Source of the DNA: Anaerolinea sp.
GTDB taxonomy: Bacteria; Chloroflexota; Anaerolineae; Anaerolineales; Villigracilaceae
Length of the DNA stretch: 20,041 bases
NCBI GenBank assembly: GCA_020720965.1
Contig: DYNS01000010.1
Location: 1-20,041 of the forward strand
Direction of reading: 5' to 3'
In this document: positions 14,888-20,041 of the stretch, piece after piece
Layout of the letters: each line of letters starts with the position of its first letter
How positions within the stretch are numbered: position 1 is the stretch's first letter
Program-made: the position numbers and the translations under genes
The notes under the pieces: generated by a model
Told to the model about the DNA's origin: nothing
Seen by the model: the letters and a program-made list of their open reading frames with translations, nothing else
Database searches by the model: none

Positions 14888-15406
14888 CTATTTTTTGTGA
14901 AACCAAATCCATTGCAGGGCGTTTTCGCCGCGCAGGAACTGGTAATAAACCCAGGTGAGAAGGTGCAAGACGAACAGCACAAACAAAAGGGTGGAGGCGG
15001 CAGCGTGCCAGGCTCGCAAGGGGAAAACGTAAAAATCCGCCGGGATAACCAGCCCCGCCGCCGAAAAAACGCCCGCCTGCAAGGTCAGCGCCATTCCGCT
15101 TAACGACATCAGCAGGGTGATGAGATATAGAAGCCACTGCACCGGAACCGCGATTTGGGCAAGGAGGGGCTTGGGCTTGGCGAGGGGGTTTTTCTTCGCC
15201 CGCCGGGTCGGTTTCCGTAGCCGCAGGCGAATTGCCAGCCTGAGCAGGGTGAGGGTGAAGAGTATCAGTCCCAGCCCCCCATGAATCAGCGCCGGGATGG
15301 TTTTTTCGGAGGCGCTGCCGGAGGCAATCCCCAACAGGAAGGTTGCGCCCAGCAAAATCGCCGAGAGCCAGTGCAGGAGGATGAGGGCAGGAGGGTAGGG
15401 CGACAT
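14888..15406 (-). CDS. cytochrome b561-like di-heme membrane protein
   Basis: A four-helix membrane protein of 172 residues resembling the bacterial cytochrome b561 / Ni-hydrogenase b-type cytochrome family, which carries electrons between quinones and redox partners across or within the membrane. Four histidines sit at helix positions suited to binding two b hemes: H12 in LLHWLSA, H42 in LIHGGLG, H134 in RAWHAA and H148 in FVLHLL. A basic loop (residues 58-80, rich in Arg/Lys) separates helices 2 and 3. Redox partner is unknown. The ATG at 15406 lacks a ribosome-binding site and lies 10 bases from a GTTATACT box, suggesting a very short leader. It is the first gene of the unit that includes manA, dnaG and rpoD; there is no obvious functional reason for this. 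Confidence 0.8.
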   Translation of the reverse strand: MSPYPPALILLHWLSAILLGATFLLGIASGSASEKTIPALIHGGLGLILFTLTLLRLAIRLRLRKPTRRAKKNPLAKPKPLLAQIAVPVQWLLYLITLLMSLSGMALTLQAGVFSAAGLVIPADFYVFPLRAWHAAASTLLFVLFVLHLLTWVYYQFLRGENALQWIWFHKK

Positions 15407-15416
15407 GACGCAGTTG

Positions 15417-15424
15417 AGTATAAC
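15417..15424 (-). promoter_or_regulatory. promoter -10 (GTTATACT) of the cyb561-manA-dnaG-rpoD unit
   Basis: Minus-strand TATACT at 15417-15422 preceded by GT. It is the only promoter-like element between glpX and the six-gene unit. The ATG begins 10 bases after it, so the transcript should start within a few bases of the start codon. No -35 consensus is visible; that position falls in the loop and stem of the glpX terminator. Confidence 0.5.
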
Positions 15425-15426
15425 AA

Positions 15427-15459
15427 AAAAACAAGGCGGGCAAAAACCGCCTTGTTTTT
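15427..15459 (-). terminator. strong intrinsic terminator downstream of glpX
   Basis: A 13-bp perfect stem, AAAAACAAGGCGG (15427-15439) with CCGCCTTGTTTTT (15447-15459), around a 7-base loop. Read on the minus strand the stem is followed by a run of T (complement of the A-run at 15425-15431). It lies about 22 bases after the glpX stop. The T-run on the other side is equally good, so it could work in both directions. Confidence 0.88.
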
Positions 15460-15466
15460 GAAATCT

Positions 15467-15480
15467 GCGGGCAAGCCCGC
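15467..15480. repeat. small GC hairpin at the glpX 3' end
   Basis: GCGGGC (15467-15472) pairs with GCCCGC (15475-15480) directly after the glpX stop and before the main terminator stem. It has no T-run of its own. It may stabilise the mRNA 3' end or be incidental. Confidence 0.35.
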
Positions 15481-15481
15481 C

Positions 15482-16459
15482 CTAGTATTTGATGGAACTG
15501 AGGGTGTTCAACTTGTCCCAACGGTGCGTGGCGAGGATTTCCCGCACGGTTCCGGTAAGCCCGCGAATGCCGAGCGAGTCGGTTTTGGCGCCGCTGCCGA
15601 AATAACGCACGCCCCGCAGCAGTTCTCCGTCTGTAATGCCGGTTGCGGCAAAAAAGACATCGTCTGAAGAAACCAGGTCGTCTATGGTCAGCACTTTGCA
15701 AAAGTCGTAGCCCATCTCTTCGCCTTTTTGCAATTCTTGCGGGTTGCGGGCAAATAATTTGCCCTGAATTTCGCCTCCCATGCCGCGCAGGGCGCAGGCG
15801 GAGATGACTCCTTCGGGTGTGCCGCCAATGCCTAGCAGAGCGTCAATCCCGGAGTCGCCCCAGCAGGTCATCAGCGAGGCGGCAACATCACCATCCGGGA
15901 TGAGGCGGATGCGTACTCCCAGGGCGCGGACTTCCGCCACGAGGGCATCGTGTCGGGGGCGGTCCAGGATGACGACTGTTAAATCTTCCAGCGCTTTGCT
16001 GCGGGCTTTGGCAATGGCTCTCAGGTTGTCTGCCACCGGGCGCTCGATGTCGATTTTGCCTTTGGCTTCTGGACCGACCACAATTTTGTTCATGTACAAA
16101 AAAGGACCGGGGTTGTACATGGCTCCACGAGGCGCGGCGGCGATGGTGGCGATGGCGTTGAGGTTGCCGCTTGCTACAAGGCGGGTTCCGTCTATGGGGT
16201 CTACGGCAATATCCACCTTTGGTCCTTCGCCTGTGCCAACGGCTTCGCCGTTGTAGAGCATGGGCGCTTCGTCTTTTTCGCCCTCGCCGATGACGATGAC
16301 CCCCGCCATGCGGATGGAGGAGAGGACGATGCGCATGGCATCTACGGCGGATTTGTCGGAGGTGTTTTTATCTCCGCGCCCCATCTGCCGACCGGCGGCA
16401 AGGGCGGCGACTTCGGTTACACGTACCAGTTCCAGAGCAAGGTTTCGGGTTGGTTCCAT
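15482..16459 (-). CDS. glpX: fructose-1,6-bisphosphatase class II (GlpX)
   Basis: Gluconeogenic phosphatase converting fructose-1,6-bisphosphate to fructose-6-phosphate; 325 residues, close to the E. coli GlpX length. The conserved start is LALELVRVTEVAALAAGR, followed by GRGDKNTSD with metal ligand D35. The other ligands are E59 in VIGEGEKDE, D87 and D90 in VDPIDGTR, and E216 in GIGGTPEGV. PRHDALV and IPDGDVAAS are also as in GlpX. The ATG at 16459 is chosen because AGGAG (16465-16469) is ideally spaced for it; the GTG two codons upstream overlaps that site. It lies between the frr-uppS-cdsA terminator and its own terminator, so it seems to be a single-gene unit, although only about 30 bases remain for a promoter. 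Its product feeds ManA's substrate pool. Confidence 0.95.
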   Translation of the reverse strand: MEPTRNLALELVRVTEVAALAAGRQMGRGDKNTSDKSAVDAMRIVLSSIRMAGVIVIGEGEKDEAPMLYNGEAVGTGEGPKVDIAVDPIDGTRLVASGNLNAIATIAAAPRGAMYNPGPFLYMNKIVVGPEAKGKIDIERPVADNLRAIAKARSKALEDLTVVILDRPRHDALVAEVRALGVRIRLIPDGDVAASLMTCWGDSGIDALLGIGGTPEGVISACALRGMGGEIQGKLFARNPQELQKGEEMGYDFCKVLTIDDLVSSDDVFFAATGITDGELLRGVRYFGSGAKTDSLGIRGLTGTVREILATHRWDKLNTLSSIKY

Positions 16460-16464
16460 TTTCA

Positions 16465-16469
16465 CTCCT
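16465..16469 (-). promoter_or_regulatory. ribosome-binding site deciding the glpX start
   Basis: Minus-strand AGGAG, spacer TGAAA, then ATG at 16459. This excludes the in-frame GTG at 16465. Confidence 0.7.
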
Positions 16470-16472
16470 GAG

Positions 16473-16507
16473 AAAAAAATACGGTGACGCTGTTGTTTGC
16501 GTCACCG
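16473..16507 (-). terminator. intrinsic terminator of the frr-uppS-cdsA operon, overlapping the cdsA stop
   Basis: CGGTGACGC (16482-16490) and GCGTCACCG (16499-16507) form a perfect 9-bp stem with an 8-base loop. On the minus strand it is followed by an uninterrupted T-run (complement of 16473-16479). The cdsA stop codon (16502-16504) lies inside the stem. Confidence 0.88.
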
Positions 16508-17308
16508 AACGAACCAGGTAATGAAGTAGTATCCCAGGGCAGCCCCCCATAGCCACGAGTCGATGCGGTCGAAGGCGCCGCCGTGACCGGGGATGAGGCT
16601 CCCTGAGTCCTTCATGCCTGCCTGACGCTTGAACATGCTTTCCCCCAGGTCGCCCAGCGGGGTGAAGATGCCCGCCGCCAGCCCGAAGAGCGCCCCTTGC
16701 CAGAGGGGGAGGTGTAAAGGTCCCCAGGTGGAATAGGCGTAAGCGAAGAAAATCCCTGCCAGTGCGCCGGTAAAGGCTCCGGCGGCGAATCCTTCCCAGG
16801 TTTTTTTGGGGCTAAGGCGGGGGGCGAGGGGGTGCTTTCCGTAAGCCGCGCCAATGGCGTAGGCTCCGGTATCTACCATCCAAATGGTGGGCAAGACGAA
16901 CATGACCCACCAGCCGCCATCCGGCAGCATTCGCAACCGTAAAAGGTAGGAGCCAATCCAACCCAGGTATAGGAAGGCGCTAATGCCAACGGCGAATTCT
17001 TCGGCGGCATGGTCTTGTCCGCGTTCAAATTGGTGCAGGTGCCATGCCATGAGGAGAAAGGTGAAGAAGGTGAAGAAGGGAGCCGCTGCTTCGCCCCAAA
17101 ATTGTGCGGTGAATAAAAAGCCGCCTACCCCCAACACGGTGAGCCTGCGGGCGGGACGCAAACCGGCGTGCTGAAAGGTTTGCAGGTATTCCCATGTGGC
17201 CGCGCAGAGGAAGAAGCCCATGAGTAAAAAGTAAGGGATGCCGCCAAAGATGACGGCAGGAAGACCGATGGCGACAAGGGCAAGCGAGGTGATTGCCCGC
17301 CTAGCCAT
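16502..17308 (-). CDS. cdsA: phosphatidate cytidylyltransferase (CDP-diglyceride synthase)
   Basis: Integral membrane enzyme making CDP-diacylglycerol from phosphatidic acid and CTP, the precursor of bacterial phospholipids; 268 residues with about seven to eight transmembrane helices. The full family signature is visible near the C-terminus: SMFKRQAGMKDSGS (224-237) then LIPGHGGAFDRID (238-250). Upstream are MVDTGAYAIG (144-153) and SPKKTWEG (166-173), both active-site motifs of the family. The ATG at 17308 overlaps the uppS stop by 8 bases, so translation is probably coupled. The gene order frr-uppS-cdsA is widely conserved; dxr, which often follows, is absent and the transcript ends at a terminator overlapping the stop codon. 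Confidence 0.96.
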   Translation of the reverse strand: MARRAITSLALVAIGLPAVIFGGIPYFLLMGFFLCAATWEYLQTFQHAGLRPARRLTVLGVGGFLFTAQFWGEAAAPFFTFFTFLLMAWHLHQFERGQDHAAEEFAVGISAFLYLGWIGSYLLRLRMLPDGGWWVMFVLPTIWMVDTGAYAIGAAYGKHPLAPRLSPKKTWEGFAAGAFTGALAGIFFAYAYSTWGPLHLPLWQGALFGLAAGIFTPLGDLGESMFKRQAGMKDSGSLIPGHGGAFDRIDSWLWGAALGYYFITWFVR

Positions 17309-18047
17309 TTTTGCCCTCGTACTCCGCCGATTTCACCCGACCAAAGCGCCGGTCTCGCTGTGCGAATTCTTGCAGGGCACGCAGAAATTCTTCCCGGTCA
17401 AAGTCGGGCCAATAGGTGGGGGTGACATACCATTCGGAGTATGCCGCCTGCCAGATGAGGAAGTTGCTGATGCGAAGTTCCCCGGAGGTGCGGATGATTA
17501 AATCCGGGTCGGGGACTCCGGCGGTGTAGAGGTAACGGCTGACGACTTCTGAATCCACGCTCTCGGCGGGGACTCCGTCTCGAATCATCTGCTGCACGGC
17601 GTGGATGATTTCATCCCTGCCGCCGTAGTTGAGGGCGATGTTGATGGTGAGTTTTTGGTTGTTGCGGGTGGTTTGGAGGGCGCCACGTACTTTCTCTTGC
17701 AGAAAGGCGGGCAGCTGCTCCAGCTTGCCAATGTGCCGAATTTGTACCCCCTGCTCGTGCAGTTCTTTCAGTTCGTGGTCTATCACGTCTTCCAAAATCC
17801 GCATTAATCCCAGCACTTCTTCTTTGGGTCTGCCCCAGTTTTCGGTGGAGAAGGCGTAAAGGGTGAGGTATCTTACTCCAAACTCTACACAGGCTTTGAT
17901 AATGCGGCGCAGGTTTTCGGTTCCGGCTTTGTGCCCTGCCAGGCGGGGCAAGCCGCGCTTTAATGCCCAGCGCCCGTTGCCATCCATAATGATGGCAACG
18001 TGCTGAGGGGCATGGGGGAGAATCGGTTGGGAGGGTGAGTCGCTCAT
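17301..18047 (-). CDS. uppS: undecaprenyl diphosphate synthase (cis-prenyltransferase)
   Basis: Condenses isopentenyl diphosphate onto farnesyl diphosphate to build the C55 lipid carrier for peptidoglycan and surface glycans; cytosolic, 248 residues. Motifs: IIMDGNGRWA (19-28) with catalytic D22 and R26, H39 in RLAGHKAG, YAFSTENW (64-71), and PDLIIRTSGELRISNF containing R186, R192 and S194, followed by E205, with the same spacing as E. coli R194, R200, S202 and E213. It begins 14 bases after the frr stop, without a strong ribosome-binding site, and overlaps cdsA by 8 bases. The polyprenyl product links this housekeeping gene to the polyprenyl-dependent glycosyltransferases elsewhere in the window. 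Short, non-conserved N-terminus (SDSPSQPILPHAPQ). Confidence 0.96.
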   Translation of the reverse strand: MSDSPSQPILPHAPQHVAIIMDGNGRWALKRGLPRLAGHKAGTENLRRIIKACVEFGVRYLTLYAFSTENWGRPKEEVLGLMRILEDVIDHELKELHEQGVQIRHIGKLEQLPAFLQEKVRGALQTTRNNQKLTINIALNYGGRDEIIHAVQQMIRDGVPAESVDSEVVSRYLYTAGVPDPDLIIRTSGELRISNFLIWQAAYSEWYVTPTYWPDFDREEFLRALQEFAQRDRRFGRVKSAEYEGKNG

Positions 18048-18061
18048 GAGGGCGCGGAAGC

Positions 18062-18619
18062 CTACACTTCCATAATTTCGCGCTCTTTGTTCTGACCAAT
18101 CTTGTCCACTTCGGCGGTAAACCGGTCGGTCAGTTTTTGCAGGTCGTCTTCGCCGCGTTTGCGTTCATCTTCCGAGACGAGTTTTTCGCTTTCAAAGTCT
18201 TTAATGTCTTTAATAGAGTCGCGCCGGATGTTTCGCAGGGAAACCCGCGCCTCCTCCAGCCGGTGATGCACCTGCTTCGCCAGGTCGCGGCGGCGCTGCT
18301 CGGTGAGGGGAGGTAGGTTCAGACGGATGACCTGCCCATCGTTGTTGGGGTTCAGCCCCAGGTCTGAGGCGAGGATGGCTTTTTCCACCGCCTTGAGGGC
18401 GGTTTTGTCGAAGGGCTTAATCATAATCGTACGCGGTTCCGGGATGCTGATGGTTGCCAATTGCATCAACGGGGTGGGCGCTCCGTAGTATTCCACGTGC
18501 AGCCTTTCCACCAAGCCGGGGTGGGCGCGCCCGGTTCGGATGGTTCCCAAGTCTTCTTGCAGGGAATGGATGGATTTTTGCATGTGGGATTCGGTTTCTT
18601 TGAGAAGGTCTTTTATCAT
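18062..18619 (-). CDS. frr: ribosome recycling factor
   Basis: Splits the post-termination ribosome together with EF-G; cytosolic, 185 residues, the standard length. Conserved features: LGTIRTGRAHPGLVE (24-38), the YYGAPTPLMQLATISIPEPR segment of domain II, IRLNLPPLTEQRRRDLAKQV, and the helical return RNIRRDSIKDIKDFE. The ATG at 18619 has a textbook ribosome-binding site, AGGAGG (18626-18631), 6 bases away, consistent with being the first gene of the frr-uppS-cdsA transcript. The usual upstream partner pyrH is not present; the divergent tlyA gene lies there instead. Confidence 0.97.
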   Translation of the reverse strand: MIKDLLKETESHMQKSIHSLQEDLGTIRTGRAHPGLVERLHVEYYGAPTPLMQLATISIPEPRTIMIKPFDKTALKAVEKAILASDLGLNPNNDGQVIRLNLPPLTEQRRRDLAKQVHHRLEEARVSLRNIRRDSIKDIKDFESEKLVSEDERKRGEDDLQKLTDRFTAEVDKIGQNKEREIMEV

Positions 18620-18631
18620 CGTGTGCCTCCT

Positions 18632-18692
18632 GGGCTTATTTATTTTAAGGATACACTAAAACCCGAAAATACGCCACTGCCGCGCCGCCAGG
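18632..18692 (-). promoter_or_regulatory. AT-rich region likely holding the frr operon promoter
   Basis: Between frr and tlyA, about 90 bases separate the two divergent starts. The frr-proximal half is AT-rich; on the minus strand TATCCT followed by TTAAAATAAAT could supply a -10, but no -35 consensus is visible. I cannot fix the start site. Confidence 0.3.
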
Positions 18693-18700
18693 GTTACAAT
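18693..18700 (+). promoter_or_regulatory. extended -10 (GTTACAAT) of tlyA
   Basis: TACAAT at 18695-18700, preceded by GT, lies 7 bases before the ATG at 18708. That is the usual distance from a -10 box to the transcription start, so the mRNA would begin at or next to the start codon. There is no ribosome-binding site. Confidence 0.5.
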
Positions 18701-18707
18701 GGGCGTT

Positions 18708-19505
18708 ATGACAAAACTTCGTCTGGATGTGTTGTTGTTGGAGCGCGGGCTGGTGGAAAGCCGCGCCAAAGCCCAGGCGGTCATCATGGCTGGGCAGGTG
18801 CGCGTCAACGGTCAAATGGCAGATAAAGCCTCCGCCTCCTACCCGCCGGATGTACCGCTGGAAGTCATTTCGGGTCCCCGCTTTGTCTCGCGTGGCGGAG
18901 AAAAACTGCTCGGCGCTCTGCAAGCCTTCCCCGTTTCCCCTCTGGGCAAAGTGTGTGTGGATGTGGGCGCTTCCACCGGCGGGTTTACGGATTGTCTTTT
19001 GCAGCATGGGGCGCAAAAAGTGTACGCCATAGACGTTGGCAAGGGCATTTTGCATTGGAAACTCCGCACCGACCCGCGTGTGGTGGTGATGGAAGAAACC
19101 AACGCCCGTTATGTGGAAAATCTGCCAGAGCCGGTGCATCTCATCGTTTGTGACGCCTCCTTCATCTCCCTCAAACTGCTTCTGCCACCCATGCGCCGTT
19201 GGCTGGGGCAAACCCCGGCAGCCCAGGCGCTGACTCTCATCAAACCCCAGTTTGAAGCCGGGCGCAAAGACTCGGCGCGGGGCGAGGGGGTTATCCGCGA
19301 CCCTGGCATTCATCGCCGCGTTTTGCTGGAAACCCTGACCTTTGCTCACTCCATTGGCTTTCAGACTCTCGGTTTGGCACGCTCGCCCCTGTTGGGACCC
19401 AAAGGCAACGTGGAATTTTTAGCATGGCTCCAGCCCCAAGCAGCCCCCTCGCTGGAAGAGATACCTACCCTCGTGCAAGCCGCCCTGCAACCCGTAGGGG
19501 GTTAA
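18708..19505 (+). CDS. tlyA: TlyA-family rRNA (cytidine-2'-O)-methyltransferase
   Basis: Predicted S4-domain 2'-O-methyltransferase of 265 residues; family members modify 16S and/or 23S rRNA cytidines, and loss in mycobacteria gives capreomycin resistance. The N-terminal S4 RNA-binding domain (about 4-62) includes LDVLLLERGLVESRAKAQ and VRVNG. The Rossmann fold has the SAM motif DVGASTGGFTD (85-95). The expected catalytic tetrad is present: K66 in SRGGEK, D149 in CDASF, K179 in LIKPQFEAG and E236 in GNVEF. The ATG at 18708 is preferred over the ATG at 18699 because the latter sits in the -10 box and adds only three residues. The haemolysin annotation often attached to this family is historical. 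Its stop overlaps the convergent transporter stop by 4 bases. Confidence 0.93.
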   Translation: MTKLRLDVLLLERGLVESRAKAQAVIMAGQVRVNGQMADKASASYPPDVPLEVISGPRFVSRGGEKLLGALQAFPVSPLGKVCVDVGASTGGFTDCLLQHGAQKVYAIDVGKGILHWKLRTDPRVVVMEETNARYVENLPEPVHLIVCDASFISLKLLLPPMRRWLGQTPAAQALTLIKPQFEAGRKDSARGEGVIRDPGIHRRVLLETLTFAHSIGFQTLGLARSPLLGPKGNVEFLAWLQPQAAPSLEEIPTLVQAALQPVGG

Positions 19506-20041
19506 ACCGGCTCCTGAGGCTCTGCCGCTTTGGAACGCGAAACCGCCAAAATTTGCTCCACCGTCATGTTGTTAAAACTCTTATCGGATGGGTGATAGTG
19601 AACATGCACCCGCCTCACGTTTGCCACTTCGGCGCAAAGCATGGACTCAATTTGGCTGGCAATTTCATCCCCTTCGCGCACGCTCATGTGCCCATCCACG
19701 CCCACCGTCAGGTTGACGACAATGTGCGGACCAAAGCGGTGCGCCTGAATTTCTTGAATCTGCTCCACTTTTGCCATTCGCTGGACTTTTTGGGCAATTT
19801 GCTCTGCCAGGGTTTGGCTCGGCACAGCATCCATCAATTCCACGCTCGACTCTCGCAAAATGTGAATCCCCGTCCGCAAAATGAGCAGGGCAACCAGCGC
19901 CCCCGCCAGCGGGTCCACCCAGGGCAGCCCACGCTGACCGAGGAAAATCCCCACCGAAGCCGCCGATGCCGAAAACAAATCGTTGCGATGGTCAAAAGCC
20001 AACGCCTGCACCATCGGGTTTTGGGTTTCTTGTGCCAGGCG
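19502..20041 (-). CDS. cation diffusion facilitator (CDF) metal transporter, C-terminal part, 5'-truncated by window edge
   Basis: Three-prime portion (179 visible residues) of a CDF-family divalent-metal/proton antiporter. The frame is open through the right edge, so the ATG at 20014 is internal. Visible are the end of transmembrane helix 5 region with the metal-site DHRND (His and Asp as in the HxxxD site of YiiP-like proteins), helix 6 with the conserved VDPLAGALVALLILRTG, and the cytoplasmic ferredoxin-like C-terminal domain. This domain includes RFGPHIVVNLTVGVDGHMSV and the His-rich RVHVHYHPSD strand that can bind regulatory metal. About 25 extra residues follow the domain. Metal specificity (Zn, Fe, Mn or Co) cannot be assigned from the fragment. 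Confidence 0.9.
   Translation of the reverse strand, partial: RLAQETQNPMVQALAFDHRNDLFSASAASVGIFLGQRGLPWVDPLAGALVALLILRTGIHILRESSVELMDAVPSQTLAEQIAQKVQRMAKVEQIQEIQAHRFGPHIVVNLTVGVDGHMSVREGDEIASQIESMLCAEVANVRRVHVHYHPSDKSFNNMTVEQILAVSRSKAAEPQEPV

Noticed and set aside
14691..15701. A 336-codon minus-strand open frame spanning manA, the cytochrome gene and glpX
   Set aside because: It crosses a strong terminator and three real genes in a different frame and shows no recognisable motifs.
18699..18707. ATG at 18699 as the tlyA start
   Set aside because: It lies within the TACAAT box and adds three non-conserved residues; the ATG at 18708 fits a leaderless start.

Overview
The window reads as a GC-rich bacterial chromosome segment, most likely from a Chloroflexota of the Anaerolineae type. 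I infer this from the gene order and protein flavour (a GlpX-only FBPase, an RpoD with a long spacer between regions 1.2 and 2, tightly packed genes, GTTATAAT-like -10 boxes); no rRNA or other decisive marker is present. Gene density is very high, no gene-free stretch reaches 300 bases, and I see no tRNA, rRNA, CRISPR or insertion sequence.

Layout. 1-5611 (+): a glycan-assembly cluster with three large GT-C (ArnT/PMT-like) membrane glycosyltransferases, the first cut by the window edge, with GDP-mannose 4,6-dehydratase (gmd) between the second and third. 5627-7251: a compact, visibly AT-richer island that looks like a complete Type II restriction-modification system. It has a beta-class DNA methyltransferase on +, and on - a C-protein-like regulator overlapping a zinc-ribbon beta-beta-alpha-Me endonuclease whose domain layout matches Hpy99I. 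7343-8287 (+): a DPM1/GtrB-like GT2 enzyme that resumes the glycan cluster. 8284-15406 (-): one tightly packed unit, cyb561 - manA - dnaG - rpoD - PLP enzyme - EamA transporter, with gaps of 10 bases or less, or overlaps. 15482-16459 (-): glpX with its own strong terminator. 16502-18619 (-): frr - uppS - cdsA with its own terminator. 18708-19505 (+): tlyA, probably leaderless. 19502-20041 (-): 3' part of a cation diffusion facilitator.

How they fit together. Several genes touch mannose and polyprenyl-phosphate chemistry: ManA makes mannose-6-phosphate, Gmd consumes GDP-mannose, the GT2 enzyme would charge a polyprenyl phosphate with a sugar, UppS makes the polyprenyl chain, and the GT-C enzymes would use the polyprenyl-linked sugars on the outer membrane face. 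The glpX/frr/uppS/cdsA and dnaG/rpoD blocks are housekeeping.

The most notable item is the restriction-modification island: a C-regulated, Hpy99I-architecture nuclease whose 3' end overlaps its methyltransferase convergently, inserted between two glycosyltransferase genes.
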